A stretch of DNA of 6,298 nt from positions 1 to 6,298 of the forward strand of contig CANJYI010000174.1 of the NCBI GenBank assembly GCA_947478975.1, in the 5' to 3' direction. The position numbers were made by a program, and so were the translations under genes. Position 1 is the first letter of the stretch; each line of letters opens with the position of its first letter. This document shows positions 1 to 6,156 of the stretch, piece after piece. The notes beneath the pieces were generated by a model that made no database searches, had not been told where the DNA came from, and worked only from the letters and a program-made list of their open reading frames with translations. Source of the DNA: Chthoniobacteraceae bacterium. Its GTDB lineage: Bacteria > Verrucomicrobiota > Verrucomicrobiia > Chthoniobacterales > Chthoniobacteraceae.

Positions 1-984
1 GCACGGCGGAAGGAAGTGGAGCGGATGCTTGCTGACGCACGCTCCGACACCTTCGTGAGCGAGTTTCTCGACGGTTGGCTGGCGATGCGCAAACTCGGCT
101 CGATGAAGCCCCAGGGCGGCGGGTTCGGCATCTATTACGACGACAATCTTGAGCCAGCGATGCGCACCGAGACGCGGCTCTTCTTCAAGCGGCTCCTGCA
201 AACCAACGGTCCGATTGCCGACCTGCTCGATTCCGACTACACCTTCGTAAACCGGGCCCTTGCGAAGCTGTATGGGATTGCGTGGCAGACCGTCGAAGCG
301 GACCTCGGGAGGCCGGTGGCCGGCCTCAACCCTGACGACCTTCTGCCGGACGGCGCGGGTGATTCGCCCTCGCAGGGCTTTGTCCAAGTCAAGCTCACCG
401 ACAAGCGCCGCGGCGGGCTGCTTGGCCAGGCCAGCATTCTCACACTCACCGCCAATGGCGTGGACACTTCTCCGGTGATCCGCGGCATCTGGCTGTTGGA
501 AAACATCCTTGGAGCGCCGCCATCGCCTCCGCCGCCGAATGTGCCCGTGGTCGAGCCGGACATCCGCGGCACGACGACGCTGCGCCAGCGTCTCGAAAAA
601 CATCGGGAGAATGCGGCGTGCGCCGGCTGCCACCGGCAGATTGATCCTCCCGGTTTTGCGCTGGAGAGCTTCGACGCTATCGGCCGCTGGCGCGGGCACT
701 ACAATCCGGTCAACAACACGGCGCTGCCGGTCGATCCGAGCGGCAATTTCAACGGCGAGGAGTTCAAAGACGTCATCGGCTTCAAGAAAGCGTTGGTGGA
801 GCGCCAGCCGCAGTTTGCCCGTTGCCTTGTGGAGAAGCTCCTCATCCACGCGCTGGGGCGGGAGCTGGGAGCCGCCGACCGTCCCGCCATCCGCCATATC
901 GTCGAGCGAGCCGCCGCCGACGGCTATCGGCTGCGCGATCTGCTACTGCTCTGCTGCGAGAGCGAACTCATCACCCGAAAATGA
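1..984 (+). CDS. DUF1592/DUF1588/DUF1585 domain protein (planctomycete cytochrome type), C-terminal 327 residues; 5' end outside window
   Basis: The reading frame is open from the first base, and the first visible residues (ARRKEVERMLAD) are the usual 'RxxxVxRMLADPRS' stretch of DUF1592, so the true start lies upstream; the GTG at 16 is only an internal codon. In visible-residue numbering, the end of DUF1592 covers about 1-95 (FLDGWLAMRKL, then FFKRLL and YTFVNRALAKLYGI). DUF1588 covers about 135-235 (RRGGLLGQASILTLTANG, a proline-rich stretch, then CAGCH at 207-211 and IDPPGFALESFDAIGRWR). DUF1585 covers about 255-327. CAGCH matches the CxxCH heme c motif conserved in this family. Family members are large exported proteins of Planctomycetota and Verrucomicrobiota that often carry an N-terminal cytochrome c-like region. 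A role in periplasmic redox chemistry or polymer breakdown has been suggested but is unproven. The stop codon overlaps the next start as ATGA. Confidence 0.93.
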   Translation, partial: ARRKEVERMLADARSDTFVSEFLDGWLAMRKLGSMKPQGGGFGIYYDDNLEPAMRTETRLFFKRLLQTNGPIADLLDSDYTFVNRALAKLYGIAWQTVEADLGRPVAGLNPDDLLPDGAGDSPSQGFVQVKLTDKRRGGLLGQASILTLTANGVDTSPVIRGIWLLENILGAPPSPPPPNVPVVEPDIRGTTTLRQRLEKHRENAACAGCHRQIDPPGFALESFDAIGRWRGHYNPVNNTALPVDPSGNFNGEEFKDVIGFKKALVERQPQFARCLVEKLLIHALGRELGAADRPAIRHIVERAAADGYRLRDLLLLCCESELITRK

Positions 985-2036
985 AGCGTCCAGACATGAA
1001 CTTTCCTGCACGCTGTCGGCAGGGGCTCCGTCTCCTCCTTGCCCTGGCCGCCCTGTTTCCGTTTACGGCATTTGCCCAGGATTCGAGCAAGTTGGCCTCG
1101 CTTACCGTGGGGCAGGCCGGCGAGGTGCTGGCGAAGAAACCGTTGAACGTGGGTTCCATCGACGGAGGCTTTGCGAGCTTCGACGCGCTTACCACGCTCA
1201 CGCCCGAGGTGGCGGAGGTGCTCGTAAAGTACGAGGGTGCGCTGTCCTTCAACGGCCTCAAGGAAATGTCGCCCGAAGTCGCGGCTGTGCTGGCGAAGCA
1301 TGCGCCGGGCAAGGGATTCGGCTCTGCAGACCTTCGCCTCAACGGCTTGAAGACCCTCTCCCCCCAAGCCGCCGAAGCTCTCGCCGAGCATCCGGGCAAG
1401 GTGCTGCTCTACGCAATGGAGAAACTCGACTCCCTCCCGCTCGCGCGAAAGCTCGCGCGGCAGTGGGGGGAACTGCGTCTCGGGCTCACGGAGCTTTCAC
1501 CGCCCATCGCCGCCGAACTCGCCAAACACCGGGGCACCGAGGAGGACAAGACGCGGCCCGGCGTCATCTTCCGGCGGCAGGATGGGGCCGCCTCCGTCCT
1601 ACGAATCGACCACCTCGCCTCTCTATTGCCCGAGAGTGCGGAAGCCCTGGCGGCCCACGAGGGAGTACTCGTGCTCAACGACCTTATCTCGCTCCCGCCC
1701 GCCGTGGCCACCTCGCTGGCCAAACGTGTTGGCAACAGCAATGCAGTGCGCTCCAATGGGTCAAGTCTGACGGCGAAACGAGCCGGAACGCTCGTCCTTA
1801 ACGGCTTGGACACCCTCTCAACCGAATCCGCCGCCGCGCTCGCCGCTTTCACCGGCGAACTTGTGCTTAAGGCGATCACGGATCTTTCGCCCGCCGCCGC
1901 CGCCGCCCTCGCCAAACACCCGGGCCGCCTCCACCTCACCGGCCTCACCACGCTCAGCCCCGAATGCCACGCCGTCCTGCAAGGCCACAAAGACCTGCTC
2001 CTGCCGCGCCCGCTGCCCCTGAGCGTCGGAAAATAA
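981..2036 (+). CDS. Secreted leucine-rich-repeat protein, 351 aa
   Basis: Residues 1-32 look like a Sec signal peptide: basic KRPDMNFPARCRQGLR, hydrophobic LLLALAALFPF, and probable cleavage at AFA|Q. The rest is a run of about ten degenerate 22-23-residue units with consensus LxLNGLxxLSPExAxALAKHxG, at about 66-86, 88-109, 118-139, 140-163, 164-185, 207-228, 229-251, 270-292, 293-315 and 316-337. Short irregular inserts fall at about 186-206 and 252-269. The spacing of leucines and the small-residue helix resemble the LRR proteins common in Planctomycetota and Verrucomicrobiota, which presumably mediate protein binding outside the cytoplasm. The start at 981 forms an ATGA overlap with the DUF1592 gene, which suggests translational coupling. 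ATG at 996 is an alternative that keeps the signal peptide, and neither has a strong ribosome binding site. The binding partner is unknown. LRR assignment is by pattern reading and not by profile search. Confidence 0.88.
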   Translation: MKRPDMNFPARCRQGLRLLLALAALFPFTAFAQDSSKLASLTVGQAGEVLAKKPLNVGSIDGGFASFDALTTLTPEVAEVLVKYEGALSFNGLKEMSPEVAAVLAKHAPGKGFGSADLRLNGLKTLSPQAAEALAEHPGKVLLYAMEKLDSLPLARKLARQWGELRLGLTELSPPIAAELAKHRGTEEDKTRPGVIFRRQDGAASVLRIDHLASLLPESAEALAAHEGVLVLNDLISLPPAVATSLAKRVGNSNAVRSNGSSLTAKRAGTLVLNGLDTLSTESAAALAAFTGELVLKAITDLSPAAAAALAKHPGRLHLTGLTTLSPECHAVLQGHKDLLLPRPLPLSVGK

Positions 2037-2048
2037 CGGACCGGGCGA

Positions 2049-2082
2049 CCAACCAAAAACCAAAAACCAAAAACCAAGAACC
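2049..2082 (+). repeat. CCAAAAA short tandem repeat upstream of the 2089 start
   Basis: Three perfect CCAAAAA units lie at 2053-2073. They are flanked by a short CCAA (2049-2052) and a variant CCAAGAA plus CC (2074-2082). The array sits between the LRR gene stop (2034-2036) and the ATG at 2089, so it is probably in the leader of the next gene or the linker of a shared mRNA. It leaves the start codon without any Shine-Dalgarno sequence. The opposite strand reads GGTTTTT repeats. I recall similar arrays in verrucomicrobial intergenic DNA, but cannot confirm that here. Confidence 0.85.
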
Positions 2083-2088
2083 TGAACA

Positions 2089-2808
2089 ATGAAGCTGCTC
2101 CTCATGGCTTTTCTGCTCACACCGCTGGCTGCGCGGGCGGATTTGAAGGAAGACTTCTCAGCAAGCGGCGAGAAAGTTTTCGAGTCCTGGATTCCGTATG
2201 GCCGGCTCGCAGACGGCACCTGGGCGCAGGGCCTGGGCAAGGCCCGGCCCGAGTGGTGGACCCTAGAGGAAGGGGCGCTGCGGGGGCAAAACTTCCCGGA
2301 TGAGAAACACCCGGCGGGGATCTCTTGGAAGGAACCTCTCGCGCAGGCAAAACTGGCCGGGACCGGCGGGCGCATCTCCTGGCGCATCAAGGTCACCGAG
2401 ACGAGCCGGGGCACACTGCGCTTGTTCGGCCTCACCACCAGCCCCCACGACAAGGACGCCACGGACAACCACGTGCTCGCTCTCGACGTCTCGGCAACCG
2501 GACTGCGTCTTTGGAATGGAAACCGCGAACTGACCGGCCCGGCTCCGGACAAGGAGTCGCGGAAGTACCGGAACACGGTTCTGGAGGAAAAGGCCGCTGG
2601 AGGAATCACTCCCGGCACGTGGCACAACCTCGTGCTGGACGTGATGGGCAACGAGGCGCAAGCCTCGCTGGATGGAAAACCGGCGGTGACCTTGAAGTTG
2701 CCCCACCACCAGCCCCTGCGCAGCCTGAGCCTCGAGGCCGCCGGCGACCTGAAGACCATCGGTCTCGTCTGGTTCGACGACGTCGTTGTGGCACCCCTGC
2801 CAAAGTGA
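2089..2808 (+). CDS. Secreted concanavalin A/LamG-like jelly-roll protein, 239 aa
   Basis: The N-terminus MKLLLMAFLLTPLAARA|D is a compact signal peptide with likely cleavage after residue 17. The mature part reads as a single beta-sandwich domain. WWTLEEGALRGQN (about 56-68) is the usual opening strand pair. GGRISWRIKVTE (93-104) and GTLRLFGLTT (108-117) follow as further strands. WHNLVLDVMGNEAQASLDGK (178-197) is the typical LamG/DUF1080-like 'W-h-l-x-v-x-g-x-DG' segment, and VWFDDVVV (227-234) is the closing strand. These folds bind carbohydrate or protein, and related DUF1080 (3-keto-disaccharide hydrolase) domains are abundant in PVC bacteria. I see no obvious catalytic motif, so a binding or accessory role is as likely as an enzymatic one. 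It follows the LRR gene by 52 bp in the same direction and could be co-transcribed. No cysteine is present in the predicted mature protein. Confidence 0.82.
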   Translation: MKLLLMAFLLTPLAARADLKEDFSASGEKVFESWIPYGRLADGTWAQGLGKARPEWWTLEEGALRGQNFPDEKHPAGISWKEPLAQAKLAGTGGRISWRIKVTETSRGTLRLFGLTTSPHDKDATDNHVLALDVSATGLRLWNGNRELTGPAPDKESRKYRNTVLEEKAAGGITPGTWHNLVLDVMGNEAQASLDGKPAVTLKLPHHQPLRSLSLEAAGDLKTIGLVWFDDVVVAPLPK

Positions 2809-3083
2809 GCCGGCGCAGAAATCGCACACCTGTCTGCAACGGAGTTGCGGCATGGCCGCGCCCCTTGAGACGAAGAACCTCAACGGCAGGGCACTCATCG
2901 GCTCCACCAGGAAGCTGGTCGTCTGGGTTGGGCGATGCAGCCGGGTAACCCACAACGCCCCAGTTTCGCCGCCGTGTATTCTGCTGTGCCCCTTGATCCG
3001 CTTCCCTTTCCTTCAGGTGGCCTCCGCCTGTCTGTCTCGCTACGCTCGCTTTCTTTTTTGAAAACCATCATCCCAGCAATCTT
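2809..3083. other. Non-coding gap with small hairpins and a pyrimidine-rich end
   Basis: This 275-bp stretch separates the jelly-roll gene from the paralog pair. It holds a 7-bp hairpin with a 3-base loop at 2834-2850 (CTGCAAC/GTTGCGG, one G-T pair). A second 7-bp hairpin lies at 3014-3030 (CAGGTGG/CCGCCTG, one G-T pair). A pyrimidine-rich end ends in TTTCTTTTTT at 3050-3059. Neither hairpin is directly followed by the T run, so a terminator is not convincing, although transcript ending here would be reasonable. No promoter could be identified with confidence. The frames here encode only short, biased peptides. Confidence 0.6.
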
Positions 3084-4340
3084 GTGAACCGATTTCCAAA
3101 CTTCCACTGGCTCGGCGCGTTGTGCATGGGGTTTTCCGTGTGCGCAACCTCCGCACTCGCGGAAGAGAAGCCTTTCCGCCCCGAACCTGGCAGGTTCCCT
3201 CCACTTGAAAAAGCGCATGCCTACCGGGGTGAACTCGTGTTCGTGGATCACGTCAACCGCCGCGGTAGCATCCGCGTGCAGGGTGGCAGCGAGGTGTTCT
3301 TTCAACACGTTCCGCAGCCTTTTGCCCTGCTGCCCTATGGGATTGTCCGCTATCACGGCGCGCCCGCGGATTTGAGAAGTATCCCGCTGGGCACCATGCT
3401 GCACGTCCGCGCCTTTCTCGCGCCGGATCCGGCGACGTCTTCCGTGCCGATCGTCCAGAAACCAACGGTGGAGCAGCCCAGCGAGAACCACGTCGTTCTC
3501 CTCGAAGACGAACCCAGCCACTGCCTGCGCGAGGGTCTGGTTTGGAAGCTGAAGGAAGTGGACCTTGCGGTGGGCCGGACGAAGCTCATCGCCACGCTCG
3601 AACCAAAGGCTGGCGGCGACGCCAAGGCGGCCGAGCACACCATGACCCTGGATGAGGGCACCCGCATCTGGCGCGGCCGCGAGTGCCTCGGGGTCGCAGA
3701 CATGGTTGCCGAGGGCGACTGGCCTGCGGCGGGGAAAAAAGCGCTCGGAGGCCAGCCCGTCATTCTGGGACTCACCTGGCTGCCGGCGGGCACCTGGGAA
3801 AACCGGGTGGAGAACCAGTTCCACCTCACCGATCTCTGGCTCGATGACGCCGCCCTGCAGCGCTCCGCCAGCCAGCAGACGGGGGTGCACAAGGCACTGA
3901 TCCGCAGCCGTCTCATGCCCGCCTGGGTGGATGCCGTCGAGTATGGGAAGTTTGGCCGGGCGACGGTGACCTTCACCCTGTTCGGAGGCATGGACCCTAG
4001 CCTCTACGAAGATTTCAAGAAGGGGGTCGAAATGGTGATGGCTTCGGCGGAGAACACCTTGAAGCCATGGTCCAGCATCGTCAGCTCCTCGCACATCGGC
4101 TCGAAGGGCAGCATCCTCGAGGTCACCAAGACCGACGGCGCGCCGCCTTTTGGCAGCAGCGGCATCCAGATCCGCTTCGAGACCGACCTCATCATCGAGG
4201 GCGTCCGTCCCGGAAGGGTCGTCCGTGTTCGTCCAGCCAGCTGGCCCCATGTGTCAGCACCGCGGGAGGAATACCTCATCGACCATCGCTCCGGCCTCGA
4301 GGACCGCTTCCCGACCCCGGCCATTTTCCCGAAGTACTGA
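3084..4340 (+). CDS. Conserved exported protein of unknown function, paralog A, 418 aa
   Basis: I do not recognise a named family. The GTG at 3084 gives a complete signal peptide (MNRFPNFHWL... with cleavage at ALA|E, after residue 26). The ATG at 3126 would leave only a 12-residue leader, so GTG is preferred although no Shine-Dalgarno precedes it. Residues 47-112 (YRGELVFVDHVNRRGSIRV through PLGTMLHVRAF) and 149-232 (LREGLVWKLKEVDL through TRIWRGRE and LGGQPVILGLTW) share a strand pattern that could be OB-like small barrels. Residues 273-306 (IRSRLMPAWVDAVEYGKFGR through LFGGMDPSLY) and 357-387 (GSSGIQIRFETDLIIEG through RVRPASW) are the blocks best kept in the downstream copy. SHCLREGLVW (145-154) carries a conserved single cysteine. 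Relative to paralog B it lacks about 11 residues near 124-133. No catalytic signature is visible. Confidence 0.9.
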   Translation: MNRFPNFHWLGALCMGFSVCATSALAEEKPFRPEPGRFPPLEKAHAYRGELVFVDHVNRRGSIRVQGGSEVFFQHVPQPFALLPYGIVRYHGAPADLRSIPLGTMLHVRAFLAPDPATSSVPIVQKPTVEQPSENHVVLLEDEPSHCLREGLVWKLKEVDLAVGRTKLIATLEPKAGGDAKAAEHTMTLDEGTRIWRGRECLGVADMVAEGDWPAAGKKALGGQPVILGLTWLPAGTWENRVENQFHLTDLWLDDAALQRSASQQTGVHKALIRSRLMPAWVDAVEYGKFGRATVTFTLFGGMDPSLYEDFKKGVEMVMASAENTLKPWSSIVSSSHIGSKGSILEVTKTDGAPPFGSSGIQIRFETDLIIEGVRPGRVVRVRPASWPHVSAPREEYLIDHRSGLEDRFPTPAIFPKY

Positions 4341-4361
4341 CCCTCACCAACTCCCCAGGTT

Positions 4362-5630
4362 ATGACACGCTTCCTTTTTGTTCTTGTTTCCTTGCTCCTG
4401 ATTCCCGGCTGGGGCGCTACCAGCGCAGCCGCCGAACCCTTCCGCCCCGAAGCCGGGAAGTTTCCGCCCCTTGAGAAAGCGCACTTCTACCGTGGCGAAC
4501 TTATCTTTGTGGATCACGCGAACCGGCGTGGGAGTCTTCGCGTGGAGGGGACGGGCAAGTTTTATCGTAACGACCCGCACCCCTTCGCCATGCTGCCGTA
4601 TGGCATCGTGCGTTATCACGGCGCACCGGCGGACCTGCGCGACATTCCTCTCGGCACGGTGATGCACGTCCGGGCCTTTCTCCCGCCCGACCCGAAGACC
4701 TCCGCCGTCCCCGTGTTGCCGGTGGACAGCAAGTCGAAGGACGCCGGTCATTATCGTGGCACCGGCATCTTCCCCGCCGAGAACCACGTTCTACTGCTTG
4801 AGGACGAGCCCAGCCACTGCCTGCGCGAGGGACTTGTCTGGAAGCTGCACGACGTGGAAATTAAAAACGGCGAGGGGACCATCACCGCCAGCCGCGCACC
4901 CAAATTAGGCGGCACCTCCAAGGAAGTCGAAGACGTGCTAACCTTCGACTCCGCCACCCGCATCTGGCGCGGCAGCGAGCGCATCGGAGTCGCACGCATG
5001 GTTGCCGAGGCAGGATGGCCCGCCAGTGGAAAGAAGAAGCTCGGAGGGCAGTCCGTCCACCTCGGAATCACCTGGAAGCCTGCACCTGGCGATGGGTTGA
5101 GCGGCGCCTTCACTCGGTTTCACATCTCCGACATCTGGCTGGACGAGGCCGCCCTCGCGCAGGCCGCCGAATTTCAGACAGAGACACACAAGGGGTTCAT
5201 CCGCAGCCGCTGGATGCCAGCCTGGGTAGATACGGTCGAGTATGGAAAGTTTGGGCGCGCCACGGTCACTGCGACCCTGTTTGGCGGCATGGATGCCTCC
5301 CTGTACGCCGATTTCCAAACCGGGGTGCCGGCCCAGATGAACGGGGCCGAGAACACCTTGAAACATGCCGGAGGCCACTACGGCCCTGGGCACATCGCCT
5401 CCAGTGGGCAGATCACTGCCATCACCAAGGCCGACGGGGAAATCCCACTCGGCTCCAGCGGGATTCAGATCCGCTTCGAGACCGAACTCATCATCGAAGG
5501 CGCCCGGCCCACACGCGTGATCCGTGTCCGGCCGCAAAGCTGGCCAAGCAGGCAAGTGCCTCGCGAAGAATATGTAAACGATAGCGTCGAGGAGCGCTTT
5601 CCGACATCTGCCATCTTTCCGAAATACTGA
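4362..5630 (+). CDS. Conserved exported protein of unknown function, paralog B, 422 aa
   Basis: This is a tandem paralog of the gene just upstream, 21 bp after its stop, and both proteins end in AIFPKY. The signal peptide is MTRFLFVLVSLLLIPGWG...AAA|E, with cleavage after residue 24. The ATG at 4362 is well placed; only a weak AGG lies just upstream (4357-4359). Strongly shared blocks include FPPLEKAHFYRGELIFVDH (34-52), LPYGIVRYHGAPADLR (78-93), NHVLLLEDEPSHCLREGLVW (141-160), TRIWRG (199-204), MPAWVDTVEYGKFGRATVT (285-303), LFGGMD (306-311) and GSSGIQIRFETELIIEG (364-380). It has an extra segment at about 122-138 (SKSKDAGHYRGTGIFP) that is shortened in copy A. Identity between copies is about 60-65% by eye, with many silent changes, so the duplication is not recent. 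Short spacing suggests co-transcription. Function is unknown; export and conserved aromatic/glycine blocks suggest a folded cell-surface or periplasmic protein. Confidence 0.92.
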   Translation: MTRFLFVLVSLLLIPGWGATSAAAEPFRPEAGKFPPLEKAHFYRGELIFVDHANRRGSLRVEGTGKFYRNDPHPFAMLPYGIVRYHGAPADLRDIPLGTVMHVRAFLPPDPKTSAVPVLPVDSKSKDAGHYRGTGIFPAENHVLLLEDEPSHCLREGLVWKLHDVEIKNGEGTITASRAPKLGGTSKEVEDVLTFDSATRIWRGSERIGVARMVAEAGWPASGKKKLGGQSVHLGITWKPAPGDGLSGAFTRFHISDIWLDEAALAQAAEFQTETHKGFIRSRWMPAWVDTVEYGKFGRATVTATLFGGMDASLYADFQTGVPAQMNGAENTLKHAGGHYGPGHIASSGQITAITKADGEIPLGSSGIQIRFETELIIEGARPTRVIRVRPQSWPSRQVPREEYVNDSVEERFPTSAIFPKY

Positions 5631-5781
5631 GAACCTCATGAACACGACTTCGTTGGAGCGCGACTGTTTCCCACAGCGCCATAACTCTCGAGCCAACAAC
5701 ACGAAATCCGTTTTGAGCAGAGGCCAACTACGGGACAGTCCTTGCCGCCTCGCCCGGGGCCTGCGTTCTTTCTATAGGGGA

Positions 5782-5815
5782 CCGGGGGCGCTCGCAACGC
5801 CTCGCTGCCGCCCGG
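5782..5815. repeat. Imperfect GC-rich inverted repeat
   Basis: CCGGGGGC (5782-5789) can pair with GCCGCCCGG (5807-5815) with one bulged G, leaving a 17-base loop that contains repeated CTCGC. It lies about 150 bp after the paralog B stop. There is no following T run, so it is not a standard intrinsic terminator. Confidence 0.45.
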
Positions 5816-5839
5816 CTAACTCTCTTCGCCCCCTCCGGG

Positions 5840-5860
5840 AGCGAGAGCGCCCCTCTCGCT
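5840..5860. repeat. Perfect 8-bp hairpin
   Basis: AGCGAGAG (5840-5847) and CTCTCGCT (5853-5860) are exact reverse complements around a 5-base loop CGCCC. The stem is strong, but the sequence after it (ATGTGAACCC) has no T tract. It may be a transcript-stabilising or REP-like element, or part of an old repeat. Confidence 0.7.
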
Positions 5861-5941
5861 ATGTGAACCCTTAGCTGCTTTGGGTTACGAGCCGCAGATC
5901 TCCTCGATCGCACGCTGCCAGCGGAGTGGAAACCCTAAAAA

Positions 5942-5972
5942 CATCTGCGGAAATCTGAGCTATCTGTGGATG
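5942..5972. repeat. ATCTG-rich dispersed-type intergenic repeat
   Basis: The stretch contains three spaced copies of ATCTG: ATCTGCGG (5943-5950), ATCTGAGC (5953-5960) and ATCTGTGG (5962-5969), followed by ATGA. This pattern resembles the 'AATCTGCGG...ATCTGTGGATG' repeat that I recall from intergenic DNA of several bacterial phyla, where it yields false reading frames such as 'QIAQISAD' on the opposite strand; that peptide is indeed encoded here on the minus strand. Family assignment is from memory. Confidence 0.6.
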
Positions 5973-6100
5973 ACTGCCCGCTCCCTCCGGAGTGAGTAAA
6001 AAGGTACCCACCGAAAACAGCGAGGAACCAAGGTGTATTGGGCGTCTGTCGGGGCTGGGTAGGGCAATGCGTCCCACACCTCGTGCCTTTTTAGGCAACC

Positions 6101-6126
6101 GGCCGGCTGTGGAGATACAACCGCCT
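6101..6126. repeat. Imperfect hairpin upstream of the 6157 gene
   Basis: GGCCGGCTGT (6101-6110) pairs with ACAACCGCCT (6117-6126) around a GGAGAT loop, with two mismatches and one G-T pair. A perfect 8-bp palindrome CCGGCCGG overlaps its left arm. It ends 30 bp before the next start codon and could be a degenerate REP-like element or a leader structure. Confidence 0.45.
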
Positions 6127-6156
6127 ACCCGTCCAGGTGCGATTGCTTTTGTGATT

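Larger units (their letters stand above)
5631..6156. other. 526-bp gene-free stretch with several inverted and dispersed-like repeats
   Basis: No frame here looks like a real protein: the candidates are rich in Arg, Pro and Ser, have no homology I recognise and run through repeat-like DNA. What it holds, in order: an imperfect GC-rich hairpin (5782-5815), a perfect 8-bp hairpin (5840-5860), an 8-bp inverted pair CCGCAGAT (5892-5899) / ATCTGCGG (5943-5950), a dispersed-type ATCTG-rich repeat (5942-5972), a short TGCCT-TTTT-AGGCA hairpin (6084-6097) and an imperfect hairpin (6101-6126). The motif CCCTCCGG(G)AG(C/T)GAG occurs twice, near 5831 and 5983. It separates the exported-protein genes from an apparently unrelated gene at 6157, and may contain that gene's promoter, although none is recognisable. 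Confidence 0.65.

Noticed and set aside
509..1801. Plus-strand open frame of 430 codons overlapping the DUF1592 and LRR genes
   Set aside because: It is out of frame with two well-supported proteins, very rich in Arg, Ser and Ala, and is explained by high GC content.
1818..2759. Minus-strand frame opposite the LRR and jelly-roll genes
   Set aside because: It runs through the CCAAAAA array (giving LGFWFLVFG-type translation) and opposes two genes with signal peptides.
3014..3059. Candidate intrinsic terminator (hairpin 3014-3030 and T-rich 3050-3059)
   Set aside because: About 20 bases separate the stem from the T run, which is too far for a standard intrinsic terminator.
2786..3061. 91-codon plus-strand frame between the jelly-roll gene and paralog A
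   Set aside because: It overlaps the end of the jelly-roll gene, has no start signal or domain, and ends in a pyrimidine-driven hydrophobic string.
2895..4250. Long minus-strand open frame (451 codons) opposite paralog A
   Set aside because: It is the antisense shadow of a gene with a signal peptide and a clear paralog; its residues are biased (Gly, Arg, Ala) and it matches nothing I know.
5638..5874. 78-codon plus-strand frame starting 8 bp after the paralog B stop
   Set aside because: It has an ATG in a good position but an Arg/Pro/Ser-rich product with no recognisable motif, and it crosses two GC-rich inverted repeats; most likely chance.
5631..6156. CRISPR array, tRNA or attachment site in the gene-free stretch
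   Set aside because: There are no regularly spaced identical repeats, no cloverleaf that I could fold, and no direct-repeat pair framing an integrase gene.
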